From contig CM022678.1 in the NCBI GenBank assembly GCA_012295275.1, forward strand, positions 1,178,155 through 1,242,154: a DNA stretch of 64,000 nt. Direction: 5' to 3'. Positions 38,350 through 53,100 of this stretch are shown in pieces. Origin of the DNA: Chrysomallon squamiferum (Eukaryota; Mollusca; Gastropoda; Neomphalida; Peltospiridae). The notes beneath the pieces are model-generated. The model was not told the origin of the DNA. It ran no database searches and worked only from the letters and a program-made list of their open reading frames with translations. Positions within the stretch are counted from its first letter, which is position 1, and the number at the start of each line of letters is the position of its first letter. Both the position numbers and the translations under genes were made by a program.

Positions 38350-41300
38350 TATACACAGACACATATGTATGTGTGTAAAATTAATGTTTTTAATTTTACA
38401 TCATTGGAGGCTAAAACTGTATGAAAAGTTTTACAAGAATGTTTGCTTTCTGTGTTAAATTTATCAGACATAGAATATAAAGTTGAGATACAGTAACTTT
38501 TTCAAATAATATTTGGCTTTCTTCTGACAGACAGCAATTCTGTTTATGGGCTGTTTGAAAGAGTAACTTTTTCAAATAATATTTGGCTTTCTTGTAAGAC
38601 AGACAGCAATTCTGTGTACAGACCTTTGGTTGGTTTTATCTGTTATTGGGAAAGTGAAGAAGATAATTAACTAATTATCAAAGAAAATGCTCCTTTCATT
38701 AAATTATTATTCTAGAGTTATTTCCCTTATAGGTTTTGTTTCTGTTGTCCTTGTTCCTTCTCTCTGCATTCTATAAGTAAGCGAATGGTACTTTGAATAT
38801 AAAAACATGTATCCAATGTCCATTCAAGTCTGATATACATAAGTTTTAGACCTGTCATTTTAGTTGAACCACAGCAGTAAACTTAATTAGTGAAATAGAA
38901 TGAACTTATAAATTGTTACTGTTCATATATAAACTATATATCTTTAAGGTTACAGTGACCACTTCATATAATGAATCTCTCCACACACAGACACACACAT
39001 ACACAGATACATACACAGATATACACAAATATATATAGGAATTGGTTATTTTGTTGTCATATAAAATCAAAACAAAGGTTTGACCTGTTTTAAAGCTGAA
39101 TAACTTTACTATTTGTTAAATAAAACAAAAACTATTTTTTTGTCAATAAATCAAAACTGGTTTTTCAAAATGGTATTTTAAGACCTAAATCAGCAGTTAA
39201 ATATTAAATGTCTGTGTATGTGTGTGCATGTAAATACACAATTGTTATGAGTAAACACACATCCATCATGAAAACTTACTTGGTACCTAAAAGTAAATTT
39301 ATCTAGTCATCACATCTTTCCTCTATGTACATTTAAATATCTTTATAATGCTGACATTGGTGTTCAACTGATGTTGTTATAATGAGTTGAGTGATAAAAC
39401 AAGTTTACTGAGATAATGAATTACTACAAATCTCAAAACAAGATCCAAAACACCTCATTTCTTGCTTGCTCAGTAGTCCTAGCTACTAGTAAAACTATAC
39501 TGAGTTATAAACATGTTTTTTATTTTCTAATTTTCTTATTGTTTCATAATCAAGTATTAACAAATGAATTTAACAACAACAATAATAATAACAATAATAG
39601 TTTTAGTTTCACACACATGTAATTTATCTTTCTAAGTCTTAGATAAATTGTAATCCTACATACATCTACATAAACTAGATGACCCTGTAGTAAAACAGTA
39701 CGCACAAGCACATTGTGTTTCTACATAGTCATTTTGATTTTGTCACTCTCTAGTTCATTTTATTTTCTTGATATTTAATCATTTTAATTTTCTTCATGTC
39801 TAAGTTGTTAGATTTCCTGTGTATAGAGGATTTTTTGGAGAAAAAAATATGTAGTAACTGTTTGTGACAAATTTCCTTTTTATTAACTGAAATTCTGTGT
39901 AAGAAAAGATAAAATAATTCATCAGTGAAACTAAACATACAACAATTTTGATATGGAAAAATTCTTTTAGAAAAGAAAATATTTATGGTATAATATTTTA
40001 TTTATTTTATTTTATTTTCTAAATGAAAATTGACACAAATATCAATAATACATAAAATTTGAAAACATCTATTTTGTTTTGTTCTGTTGACAGGACAGAA
40101 GAGTTTCATGATCAGTGAATGACAAATGGTTTAACATAGAACAGCTAAAATCTGAAGATGGGTTAAACTGAATTGTAAGTAAGTAAATTATTTGAGAGTA
40201 ATGTATCACAATAATAAAAAAGGAAAATGTATTACTTGACAATATTAATTTAAGAAGAAAGTTAAATCAGTATCTAATTTTTGTATTGTTCTATTGACAG
40301 GACAGTAGAGTTGTATGGTCAGTGTCAGAAAACTGGTTTAACATTAAACAGCTAAAATCTAAAGATGGGTTAAACTGATTTGTAAGTAAGTAAATGTTTT
40401 GTTTATTTGAATTACTTACTTTTACAAACAGAACCAGAAACACACATACATATACATATTTCAAATTTCAAGTGTAAAAATACTAAAATGTAATATAAGT
40501 GTACAATGTACAGTACAAGACTGATAAAACTTGGTCCAGGTTTTATTGAAAAATAATTTTTGATTCTTGTTGTGGTTTGATACTTATATATCTTTCTTTA
40601 GAAATTTTTAACTCTTAGCAGGTTTCAAACTTTACATGAAATATCTTATAAGATTTGGAATGAAGAATGTAGCAGATTGTTGAAAACTGAAGCCTGAAAA
40701 TTATCAAAGTATGTTTATAAACAGAGAAATAGAGAAAAATTATCATCGAATATTTATTTAACAGACTTGTCTCCCTGTTTTGAAATATTACAAATGTTGA
40801 TAGTGATTTATTTAAAAACTTAAAATTTTAAGAACTTCTAAATAAGTAAATAAATTACTATATAATTAAATTGAATACAAATAAATATGAATAATCTACT
40901 AAGAAAAAAAAGAGAAAAACACAGCACAGGAGAGTGACAGTATAATATACACTTGGAAAATGTTTTAACACTGTATTAGAAGACAATGTTTTGTATTATT
41001 ATTATTTTTTGCACAATATTGTCGAATAATTACAATTGCTATTTAACACTAATAACAAATCATTCATAAGTATGGATCTGCAGAGTTCATAAAATAGTTT
41101 AAGAAATTGTTTCAGAGAGAAAATGTTACTTTGAGTATCTAGATTACATCTGTAGTTAAAGGGTTAAGTGACAAGTAAACATTCAACTGACTTCAACACC
41201 TGACTTGTCTTTACACTTACATATTGAATTGTCAGATGGTCAACTACTGTCATTCCCAGTGCTAAGCTGATTCCACTTTCATTGTATATAAAATGCTTGA

Positions 41301-44300
41301 GATACACTGATGTGCTACAGTGGATTCAAAACTGTCTCAAGACTGGATTCATGATGTCCTGTTGCAGGTTTTGATCTGTTGTCCTGTAGTTTTGATCTGT
41401 TGAATGTATTCTTATTATCTGTTATCTTTGTGTTTATGATGTTCATCACTGTGCCAAGTTCACACTGAATGTTTTATCTGTGGTAGACAGTGGAGTTAAA
41501 CATCTATATGTAGCATGTGAGTATGCTGCAGTTTGAGAAAAAAAAAAAAACATGGAGACATAATACACTGACCTCTCACAGTAAAATCAGTTGTAACTGT
41601 CATTCAGAAACAAGAAACATTCTGTTGTTAATCATCACAAAGTATTAATTACTTGTCATATTTTGCCACTCATTTATATTTCCTCCAGGTGTATATTGGT
41701 GATATTTCCATTTGTATCATTTACATCACATAATTTACTAGAGTGAGAGTATAAATAAAACTATTCAGATATTATCTGTATAGTTATTTTGTTTATATAA
41801 TTTAATACAAATGACAAAACTAATAATATAATTTAGTTGTTACTATTCTGGTTATTATTATATTTATTACATATCTGTTACAGAATCTCATTAGTGCCTC
41901 TTTGCCAGCATTATTTTTACTCATAAGTGTGGATTCTATGTAGTGAATTATATAATGTTCACAACATTTAAAGCAGAATTAGTGCCATATTGTATATTAA
42001 GTATATTATTATATTACGGTAATATTAAATTAGCTATAGTGTATAATGATGTTTGTAATTCATATTTTTACATTTCTTAAATGTCTACCTAATTAATATC
42101 AGGAAATGAGGGTAATTACACAAAAACTAAATAGCAGAGCATATCCAGACATCCATGAGTTCTTTGGAAACAGTATTATACAATTTAGGGAAGTTCTGTC
42201 AGTTTATAAACTAAGAAACACTGGGATTATAAACTCAAAATTGGCGTTAAAGTTGCAAAGTAAATTCAGAAAGGCTGTCTGGAGAGGAGTATACTGAACG
42301 CTTGTGCACTGACTTTAAACATTGTAAATGCATTTTAAATGAGATCTTTTGATCCGTGCGCCCGCCTTCTTGCGACACGTTGTCTGAGGTACATCTGCTC
42401 AAGACAAAGGACAACTCAATGTTGATAGATTGAAGACAGAGAAATCTATTACTGTTGGATTTTTTATTGTGTTATTCTGTGGTACTTACATACGCTTGAA
42501 AACTAAGTAACAAACTACGATAACTTATTTTAATAACTAAAAGATTAGTTAGAAAGTTAAAGTAACCAACTGGACTTAATTATATTTAGCATTATCTATC
42601 AATGCTATTTGCTTATATATATATATAGCATCGTTTGAATAATACGATGAACTTATATGTTACCATTGATGGCTAATTTATGTGAAATATATATATATAT
42701 ATAAAAAACAGTTACCTATATTCAATTCTTGTTTGCTTTATTATTCTCTAATGGATGCAGAATAGTTATTTAATAGTTTAAGCTGTCTCAGATAATTATC
42801 ACCTTATCATCTGTTGCTATTATAGTCTACTACCCTTTACACAGGACAAGCCAAATTTTTGGTATTAATACGTCTCAAACTAGTCACTGTGACAGGACAA
42901 AGTAAATAAAGAGTGGGGTTCTTGTCTGGGATTTTTGAACTGGAAAATAATGTGTAAATAGAATGTAGTAAATGGGGGCGTTAAATAAAAATATTTTATT
43001 GCACGTTAGTAAGAGACAGTGATTATCTAAGTATCCACAAGAGAAATAACGAATTATGAGCCAAGGTTTGTTAGATCAACTTACTATCGCACAAATTAAA
43101 CATAGCAAGCGTGTAGAATTAGTAGTGTTAGCAGAAGAAAGGAATATTTCATTTGAGGGGTCTAAAACAGTAGCGGAGATCAGAGATAAGATAATAGACA
43201 AATTATTTCCAGATCATACTGAACAGAGTGAAATGGAAGGTGAGAAAGAGATAGAAAATGGAGATGATGAAATCATGGAAGAAATTTCAAGGCTGGGGAC
43301 TGTATTAGAGAGTGGTAGTTTGTCTATGAATCAAAAAAATAGAATTATAGAAATTATAGCTGGAAGAAAAATGAATTCAAAGGAAAGAAAAACAATTAGA
43401 CAGAGAATTGGAAGAAAAATTGTTAGATAGAGAGTTTGAAGTTACTAATCTTATAACGGTTCATAAACATAGAATGGAATATAGAAAAAGTAGTTTAAAA
43501 CAGAGACTAAGACACAGCAGTTTCAAAATTAATGAAGCATATCTGTGGGTTCCCATGTTTAAAGAAGTTAAGGTAGATCGATTCTTTCAGTTATTTGAAT
43601 GGAATGCAAGGAAATTAGACTGTTCTGAAGACAAATGGTCATTATTAGCACAAAAATAAATTAAAAGGGAAGGCCAATGACTTGTATAATTCTTTAAGTG
43701 AGGAGAATGCTAAAGATTATCATAAATAAAAAGAGGAAGTGTTAACAGCAAACCAGCTAACCAGTGAAGCATATAGACAGCAGTTTAGAAATTTTAAAAA
43801 ACAAGACTTATTGTGACATTCTAGCGAAAAAAGCAGGTTTATTAGATATATGGTTAAGAGCCCAGAATGTCAGTGAAAAGTTTGAAGAATTAAGAGAATT
43901 AATGATTTTATAAAAATGCAAACGATTGTTACCTTTGCCTATGCTGGTTCATTTAGAGGACCGAAATATCTGTAATTATGACAAAGCGGCAGCCACAGCT
44001 GATCACTACTCTTTGTAGACAAACTTTGAGTCAACTGGTAATCGACTTGTAGGACAAGTACTTCAGCATTCGTCCAGTCCTGGGTCAGTTGATAAGAGAT
44101 TGTAGCCAGGCTGAGTCCCATCCATCAACAGGTTATAGCCATTCCAAGTTATTTGCTGGGGCTAAATCTTTTCAACCTAGATGGAGATTTTGTCACATGA
44201 CTAATCATTTAATTGCGAATTGTTTTAAGCGGAAAAGAGATAATGATAAAGTTGTTCAGAGGGTTAAGAATTTGGAGACAGTTAGGTTGCTTGACATGCC

Positions 44301-47300
44301 AAGTAGGAACAAACTTGACACCTATCTGTCTACTGGCGAGATTTGCGATGTGTTGCAAACAGATATTCCTGAGTCATTGACGATTTTCAGAGATACTAGG
44401 GTAGAGCAAAGTTTAATACTTGAAAATGCCCTAAATAAAGTATTCTATACACAGACAGGAAGAAGTGTGATTATAGGTGGAGCGTGTATGACCATTCCAT
44501 TAGTGTTTCTGCATTCGAAATTTGTGACAGGTAATGTAGTGTTAGGAGTTATAGCTCAGTTACCTTGTGTGAATGTTGATTTGTTATTTGGAAATGACTT
44601 AACAGACAGATGTTGTCTCAAAGGTTGTGATATTTTAGAAGTAGCGGAGTTGTCTGTTGTAGCTGAACCAGAAGTTGATACATTATTATATCTGGATTGC
44701 GTTAACTACCTGATGCATGTCGGCAAAAGCTAAATTGTCAGATGTAGAACTTACAAATTTGTCTGAAACGTTTATAAGTCATTCAGCAGAGAGGGAAGCA
44801 GCAAAGCATAGTGTTAACTTATTGGCTGATACATTGGGATCACATGATCTACTAATATGCAAGAAGGAACCAGTAAGGTGTGCGATATTTCGCGTGTGCT
44901 TGTCTCTGCAGAGATAAAAAATCTGATCAGTCATTAAACTGTTTTTGGAATAAGGTGATAGATTACAAAGAAATAGTTAATCACAAAGAATGTTATTACC
45001 TATACGAGGATGTGTTGATGAGAAAATGTAGTGAGAAAGAGGTTCCTGAGAACTGTGAGTTAATTGAACGTTATAGAATCGTATTAACTAGCAAATATCG
45101 GAGAGATATTCAGTTTATCTAATGAGAGTCTCTTTGCTGGACACCCGGGAAGGACAAAAACGTATATCAAAGTGGCAGATGATTTCTATTGGCCTGGTTT
45201 GTTTCAGGATACCAGTTATTTTGTGAGATCGTGTTATGTGAGTCAGATCACAGGGAAGCCTAACCGAAAGATCCCACCCCTACCCTTGCAGACTATCCCT
45301 ATTGTGACAGAAGCCTTTTTCAAGATATTAATTCATATGATGGGTCTACTCCCTAAAGCTACCCAAGGTAACATGTATCTGTTGATGAAAATGTGTTTTT
45401 AATGACCCGATTCCAGGAAGTTATTCCCTTGCGATCGTAATCACTAAAGCATTAACAGAATACTTTACAATGACAGGTCTGACAGGGGAAGTAACTTCAT
45501 GTCAAAATTGTTCCAGCAAGTGATGGCTCTGTTAGAAACATACCAGGTACTGAGTAGAGCATAATGGCTCTGTTAGAAATACACCAGGTACTGTGTAGAG
45601 CATACCAGCCCGAGTAACAAGGCGCTTTAGGACGTTTCCACCAAAGTTTAAAAAGTATGCTTACGTGTTTTTGTAAAGCAAATGACAAAGACTGGGAGCA
45701 GTGCATGCCTTATGTGCTACTTGCCATCTGAGATTAAAAACAAGAATCTCTAGGATTCTCCTCTTTTGAACTGGTTATGGACACAGACCAAAGGAGTGTC
45801 TGAAATTAATTAAGGACAGTTTGTTACAGGAACATCATTCAGAACATTTACTTAACTATGTTTCAAGAATTAAAGAAAAACTTTGGCAAGGTACTGAATT
45901 ATTGAAAATGCATCTTAACCAAGCCCAAAATAAAATCAAAGCCCATTTTAATAAGAAAGCTAAGTTTAGGGAATTTCACCAAGGTGATAAAGTGTTATTA
46001 TACTTACCATTACAAAAATCTTCTTTGCAATGTAAATATTTCGGACCATATGTAATTAAATGGAAAGTGAGCACCATAGGTTACATTATAGACACTCCTG
46101 ACAGGGGCAGAAAAGCCAGATTTTGTCATATCAATTTGTTAAAAGCATATCATGTCAGAAAACCAGTACTACCATCATGTCAGCAGACGTCAACACTGAA
46201 GAGATCAAAAATCAGGATCTGGAGACCGTAGATACCAAACTGTCAAACCCTCAAGAACGTGAAAACCTGGACACTTCATTAGATTACCATGACAACACAC
46301 AGTGATTGTATTTCAACCAATCAAAGAGCACCACTCATTGTTTCCAGATGCACCAGGTGTGATGAAGGTCAGCACCCAAGATATTAAAGTGGACGATTCT
46401 GCGCCTTTGAAAGCCAATGTGTTGTGTATTACCAAATACCCAGCACCAACCAATCAATGACAAGTGCGTTGCTTGCTAGGGATGACTGGTTAATGTCGGA
46501 GGTTCTGTGCTCAGAAAAGAGGTGAAATTTCTTTGGACGGAAGTGAAAAAGCATTTAAGCTCTTGAAAAAAATGTTGTTGAATCCCATAATGGCTGCACA
46601 TGACTACCACCATCCCTTTAAACTAGCTTGTGATGCTAGTCAAGTAGGATCGGGAGCTGACATTCCAAAAAGACAAAAATGAACTTGACAAAACAGTCAA
46701 CTACTTTTCACGAAAGTTTGATAATCATCAAGCATATTTCAGGAACAAGTAACGAGCTCGCTGATTGTTGATCACGTGCTTAAATCCAAAATGGTAACTA
46801 ACATTATGATTGTTATATGCTGTGTTTTCATCATGTTGAATTATATTCGAATAATTTAATCATATCCTCTGTTGCTGTATATGTGCGTTTATGAGCGTTT
46901 CAAACGAAATCTTTTGATCAGAGTGCCTTCTTGCAACACGTCTGAGGCACGTCTGTTCAAGACTAGGGATCACTCAGACAATGCTAATTACGGTTTAAAT
47001 GTTTTCTGTATGTAACATACATGTTGATTGATTGAATATAGCTAAATATAATACTATTCGATATTTTATTGTGATATTATGTGATACGCACTTGTGCTTA
47101 AAAACTAAGTAACAAACTAAGATAACTTGTTTTAATAACTAAAACATTAGTTAGAAAGTTAAAGTAGCCAACTGGGCTTAATTATTTTTTGTAATTCGTA
47201 TCAATGCTATTTGCTCTTATATTGCATCGTTCATATTGTACGATTAAATTATATGTTACCATTGATGGTTAATTTATGTAATCTACATATCTATATAAAA

Positions 47301-50157
47301 CAATAATCCATACTGAATTCATGTCTGTTATTGATCTCTAGTGGATACAGAATAGTCATTTAGTAGTTTAAGCTGTCTCAGATAATTAGCACCTTGTCAC
47401 GTGACGCTGTTATAGTCTGCTACCCTTTAGACGGGATGAGTTTTAGGTATTAATACCACTCAGCCTAGTCACCGTGACAATATCTTAGTATAACTTAGTA
47501 TAACTTTTGTGATAATTATTGATATAATTTAGTACTGTAGTTTAAAAGAATCCTGTAAATGTTTTGTGATAATTATTGGAGTTAATTATTACAAAATATT
47601 TTGAATGAACTGATTCTAATATAATGTAAGAGTAATTAATTACAACACTATTAAATTTTCACATTAGTGCTGTTGTGATAATTATGTTTTCATGACAATT
47701 TTCATATAACAATCTAACATCACTATTTACAAAATGAAGGCATTTGTTAAAACAATTCTCATTTCATTATTTAAATTCTTTCAATAATAGGTTTATAGAA
47801 CAAAAGTTTAGAATGCACTCTGAGCTGTTTTCATTTCAGCAGTATTCAACAAGTAATATATGAAACTGTATGCGCTGTCTGTGGGTAGGTGTAAATGAAT
47901 TATCACTTATTGCTAATAAGAAAGAGTAGAGTGAAGTGACAGCAATGGATTTTTCTTTTTGTTATCTGAATATTCCTAAATCTTATCTCTAACCTCATAT
48001 AAATTAAACGAGTTAAATAAAACATTTCTTGCTTCTGTATCAAAAATCAATGGTTATGTTATTTTTTACAGCTCAACCAATATGGATAACAAAAACAAGA
48101 GTTCAGAAGTTTCATCTAACAGCACAGATGTTTTGTCCACAGGCAAAATCACAGCTGTTTCTTCCTCAGACAACATCACAGGCATTTTGTCCACAAACAT
48201 CACAACTTGTTGTTCTGTATGGACTGAGACAGCTGATTCTTTCTTAGACAAAAGTGTTAGTCACTCTGACATCAGATCTCAGTCTTGCTGTGACAGTACA
48301 GGATATCATTTACCACAATCTGTGTTAAGCAGTCTAGGTAACACGCACAATATTTCAGTGTTTAATGTTTTGATATTATAAGCATTCAAAATTATTTTTA
48401 CTTTTGTAATCATAGAATATTTCAATATATTGTTTCTGTTATTGATGGTAAATTCTAAACTGACAAATGTACTACTTACATTTAGAACAATGCACTGTTT
48501 CAGTATTTTGTTTAGTTCCATCTTAGGTATTAGTTAAATTGACACTTTTTAAATTTACATTGATAAAGGATTAGCAATTTAAAGTCTTTATAGCCTTTTT
48601 GTTTCACAGATTAAAATAGTAAATCAAAACACACACTGGTTACTGTTTGATTATTTCATCATGACCATTATAATTATTCGTGTTTTTCTGTTATATATTA
48701 TAATAATATTCGTTTCATAGCATCTGTACATAATCACTTAAAGACATTTTTAACATATATTGTTATATTTAATAATACTTTTTAACAAATAACAGATTGT
48801 ATTAATACTGTATCCTGTCCTTACAGATAAAAACAGATATAGATGCTTGAATGTTTCAGATTTAAGAAATGTATTTACTCTGTTTCACAGATATTCCAAT
48901 AAAGCAACTTGAGCAAATGCTAGCAAATATGCCTTGCTGTGGAAATTTTCAAGTGGGAGACAATAACACTATAATTAGTAAGTTCAAAACTAAAAGTTTT
49001 TACATTTTTTTGTTTTCTCTACATTTTTAATTGATAACAGAATAGACATGTAATGTATTCTGGCTAAAGGAGACATGTCCAAGTTCTGGAATCTGAATAT
49101 ATTTTGCATCCACATGCAAAATCCTTTTTTAATATATCATGTACATATCTTTTAATTTGACTAAGTTGTAGCATTTTCTAATATTGATGTCACCAAGTCA
49201 ACACAAGAAATATATTTGTTAAAAATCCCTTAAACATTTATAAGTAGCCTGCAACAGAATACCCAACAATAACTTAGTGAAACATTCATGAATTTTATAT
49301 CACAGAATTAAAACACATTCTTATGTTGATTACAGCAGGTCAGAAATATGAAAATATATGTGTCCAGATGCTAAAAGACAATGGCAGATTAAAAACAGCC
49401 TGTAGAAGAAATATTTAGTAGAAGTATCAGTTTTATTAACAGTTTGATATTTCATATCATGTTTCAGAGTTACAACTTTTTATTACAGTCTCATGTACAC
49501 TGAGATAGTAATGTTTGTGTGTATGTATATAGACAGACACACAGACAGACAGATACTTATAAACTTAATGTAGGTTTTGTCCTGTTTTGGCACCGTGATC
49601 CTACTGGAAGTGAAGTTCACAATTAACAGACAAGTTGACATCACCAAGCTCACCCAGTAACTGATTAGAAGTCAGTTTACTGCAGTGCTGACCTTCAACC
49701 AAATACATAGCTAAATTTTACCATGAGAAAACAAATTATTTTTCATTAAATCAAACACTGACTAAAATTCTTGTCATCCATTAGTGTTGTCTTATGTAAT
49801 CTATCTCGACCAGTAATCAATACATTATCCAAAGATGCTCTGATCTGCTATTCTCTGCTGTTAGGATTTTTTTGTCATCTTTGTTTCTCTGGACACTGAT
49901 TCTAAAATCGTCATTTTCATTATCTTATTGTGTGAATATGCATGTTTTAGCATTTTTAATTAAAACCAACATATTGATGTAGTAATGGTCATTTAAAAAA
50001 ATAATAATAAAGATAATTTTTTTATTATTTTGTTTTTAAATAATTTGTTTTCTCCATTTTTCTAAAAACAAGGTCATTTATTCATAGTCAGGTCATACTG
50101 TCATTTCTCCTTTAGCAGTGGCTGGTGAATTACGCAAAAACATGCGCATATAAACAC

Positions 50158-50197
<40 letters not shown>

Positions 50198-53100
50198 TTT
50201 TAATACTATATGTTCAGACAGACATTTTTAGAAATAATGCTTGTAGGCTGTGAAGTTTAATAATTTATTTTTCTATATTTGCTGCAATACAACCATTGGT
50301 AAAACATAATTAAATATGAGCACAGATAAAAATCACTAACAAATAATGTCGCTGTGGAAACAACTAAGATAAAAATTGAGACTTATTTAATACATAACAG
50401 ATCTACATGTCAGATTAATCATTAGTATTTAACTACCAAATACTATGACGAACACATGCGAACACAGACATAATACATACATACATATATCTATATATAT
50501 CTACCACTACAAAGGGTGCACAAATTGCGCGAACAATCGTTTAGTTCACATGAAGATGCTCAAAACAGTCCTTGCGTAACTCATTTTGTATTTGTGCAAA
50601 TTTTGTGCTATGCTGAAATTAAACCACCATTCACCACATCAACACCATTGGCCACTGAGTGACATTCTTTGGTGTTCCGTCTTTCTGCATTGCTACTTGA
50701 ACAACGTCAGTGCTGCAGAGGTTACCCCAACAAAACCAAAACCTTGTTAACTAAGAATCTGTAATTTTGAAATCAACATTAATATTTATAAAATAAGTAA
50801 TGTCATTTTTTTTTCTTTGAGTGAGGGGAGTAGAAGAAATGAAAAGTTATTTTAATTGTTTTTACCTGTTTGGAAATAGCAGCCACTTCTACTGGTGCAA
50901 GGCTGGAAATCAAGGCATTTTGTCTCATTTGTGATGTTCTCGTTTCTTCGGTATTTAATTGAACAATGTCAAGAATGACTAATTATTCCCTTCAAATTAT
51001 CAAAGCAACATTAATTATCTATAAGACTCTCCTGCTTTTACCTATCAATTTAAATAAATTACACTTTATTATATAAAAAAACAACAACAAAAAAACATAT
51101 ATGTATTAACGATAATAATTTATTCCAGTGATAATCCTTAGTTTATATTTATTGTTTATAATTTATAAAATAAAATACATATTCTTTAAAAAAAGAGATT
51201 TATGGAAAAGAAAATGATTATGCAAGTAATTTTTGGATAATCCATTAATGGGTTAAGTAAAATTTAAACACTCAAACATACATAGGCACTTAAAAACATA
51301 CAGACAACTAAACAGACAGACATTAACAGATACATATTCAGGCATAGCATAAGTTCTGACTGAGAATATCTTCTTAAACTGTTAAAATAACTCAACATGA
51401 ATTAAACATGACTATATGCCTGTCATTATTGTCATCTGTAAATACTAAAGATACTGCAAAGTATACGTAACAACAAGAACAGTAATAATAAACAGTGGGG
51501 CATCTAATGCAGAACCAAATCAGAACCCTGCAACGGGCGTAACACTCTTCCCCCAAAAGAGCACTCACTAACATACAGTCCTCCCTGTGTCGGGTAGATA
51601 GATACCCGATTTGTCTCGGCTCTAAGGGTATTCAGGGAACAAGGCCATATATGTATTTATATTTACTGTTAAATCATTAGAAATACAAAAACACAAGTTT
51701 AGATTTAAAGAATATTTGTATTATATGATCTAACAATAGTTATTTACCGAGTAAGCTTACAGTGCTTACACTGCCAATTACAAACAGTTTTATGCCATAA
51801 AATTGCTCTCACCACATACGTGAACATGTGGGGATATTAAAGATGTTTTAACTAGCACATCCCAAGATGTACTTGAATATGCAAGAGTATCAAAATAACG
51901 TACTGCGTAGTGGGACGTTGACGTAACAATCAGTTAATCATAACATTGGTTTTGACCTCAAATTCCCTCTATTCTCACCCATTGTTTTAGAGATAATAAA
52001 TCACAGTTAACTTCGATCAGTCTGATTTCAGATTGCCAGATTTTCCAAAATAATGGTTATACTATTTCAATACATAAACCTATACATAAACACATACATA
52101 TACATATTTAGGAAAGACCACATAGGATGTCTTATAATATTCCTTTCCCAGAGTGGTGCTGAGATTGGTTGGATTCATCAGCAGACATGCAGACGCTCAC
52201 GCTTATATATTTCTTAAGGAAATATATTATGTATTAAAGAGGAGACTGGTTGTCTCTGTGACACCAACAATAACAATAAACAAAAACATTAGTGATAAGA
52301 AACACTGGCAGTAGTTTTGAAGGTAGTAGGAGTAATTATATAAGATAAATAACAAAGATGGTGTCAAGGCATTTCCCCACAGATATTCCCCCCATTACAG
52401 TTAAATAAATAGTTTTCAAAGATGTTCATAAACAGAAAGAAAATCATCTCGTTACATTTATTCCATCTACAATTGTGACATCTTATTATCATCATTAAAT
52501 TCTGATGAACTAAAATTATGACAAAAAAACTACTGCTTTATTTCAAAAACTTCACATCTGATGAACAGTTAAAAACTATTTACATTGTAAACTATGTTTT
52601 AAACAGTCAATAACAGATACTATTTTTTTGTTTATGTTGTGATACAGAGTCTACCAGGTCAGTGTTAAACTCAGTTGACTGGAGAGTCTATGTTGAAACA
52701 AGAGCAGAGAAAAGAGGTGTTGCACTTTTGAAGAAGAACGGTGTTGTCATTGTGATAGGATGTCCAGGTTCAGGAAAGACAACTCTTGCTTTGAGCATGA
52801 TGAGACAGATGGAAAAAGAAGAAGAAAGAGTATCTTACTTGCTGACTCATCACTCTGAATTCAATGACATCCCTGTATCTAAAAATAAGAAATGTGTTGT
52901 TCTCATTGATGATATATTTGGTAAGACTAATCTTGTTTCAGAATTTATAGACTCATGGAAACTAAAATTTCCAATGATCTGGAATCTTGTTCACGACAGA
53001 TCTTTGAAATGTATTATTACTTTAAGAAAACAATTATTTTCAGAAAGTGAAACTAGTTTGAAGGAATTTGGTCTGTTTAATGAGAAACATGTTCTTGATC

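Larger units (their letters stand above)
31220..39900 (+). repeat. Segmental duplication block B (inside intron 1)
   Basis: Colinear partner of block A (see that entry for landmark pairs). Compared with A it carries extra sequence at 36637-37683 and about 38280-39630, and it lacks transposon copy 2. Exon-like units follow it at 40094, just as exon 1 follows block A, so the duplication may have copied a 5' regulatory region. Confidence 0.75.
42323..47479 (+). mobile_element. Old Ty3/Gypsy LTR retrotransposon with Gmr1-like pol order
   Basis: Two related LTRs bracket about 4 kb of broken gag-pol. Recognisable parts, in order, are gag (43056-43660), zinc knuckle (about 44176-44230), protease (about 44370-44650), integrase (44900-46240), and then the RT start, RT end and RNase H (46330-46740). 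RT/RNase H after integrase is the Ty1/copia-like order known in the Gmr1-like clade of Ty3/Gypsy. All coding parts carry stops, frameshifts or lost catalytic residues, and the RT core is deleted. The LTRs differ at several percent plus indels, so the insertion is old. It sits on the same strand as the host gene, within intron 1. Confidence 0.9.

Noticed and set aside
42106..42297. 63-codon frame before the 5' LTR, possible transposase fragment
   Set aside because: The resemblance is too faint and the frame too short to support an assignment.
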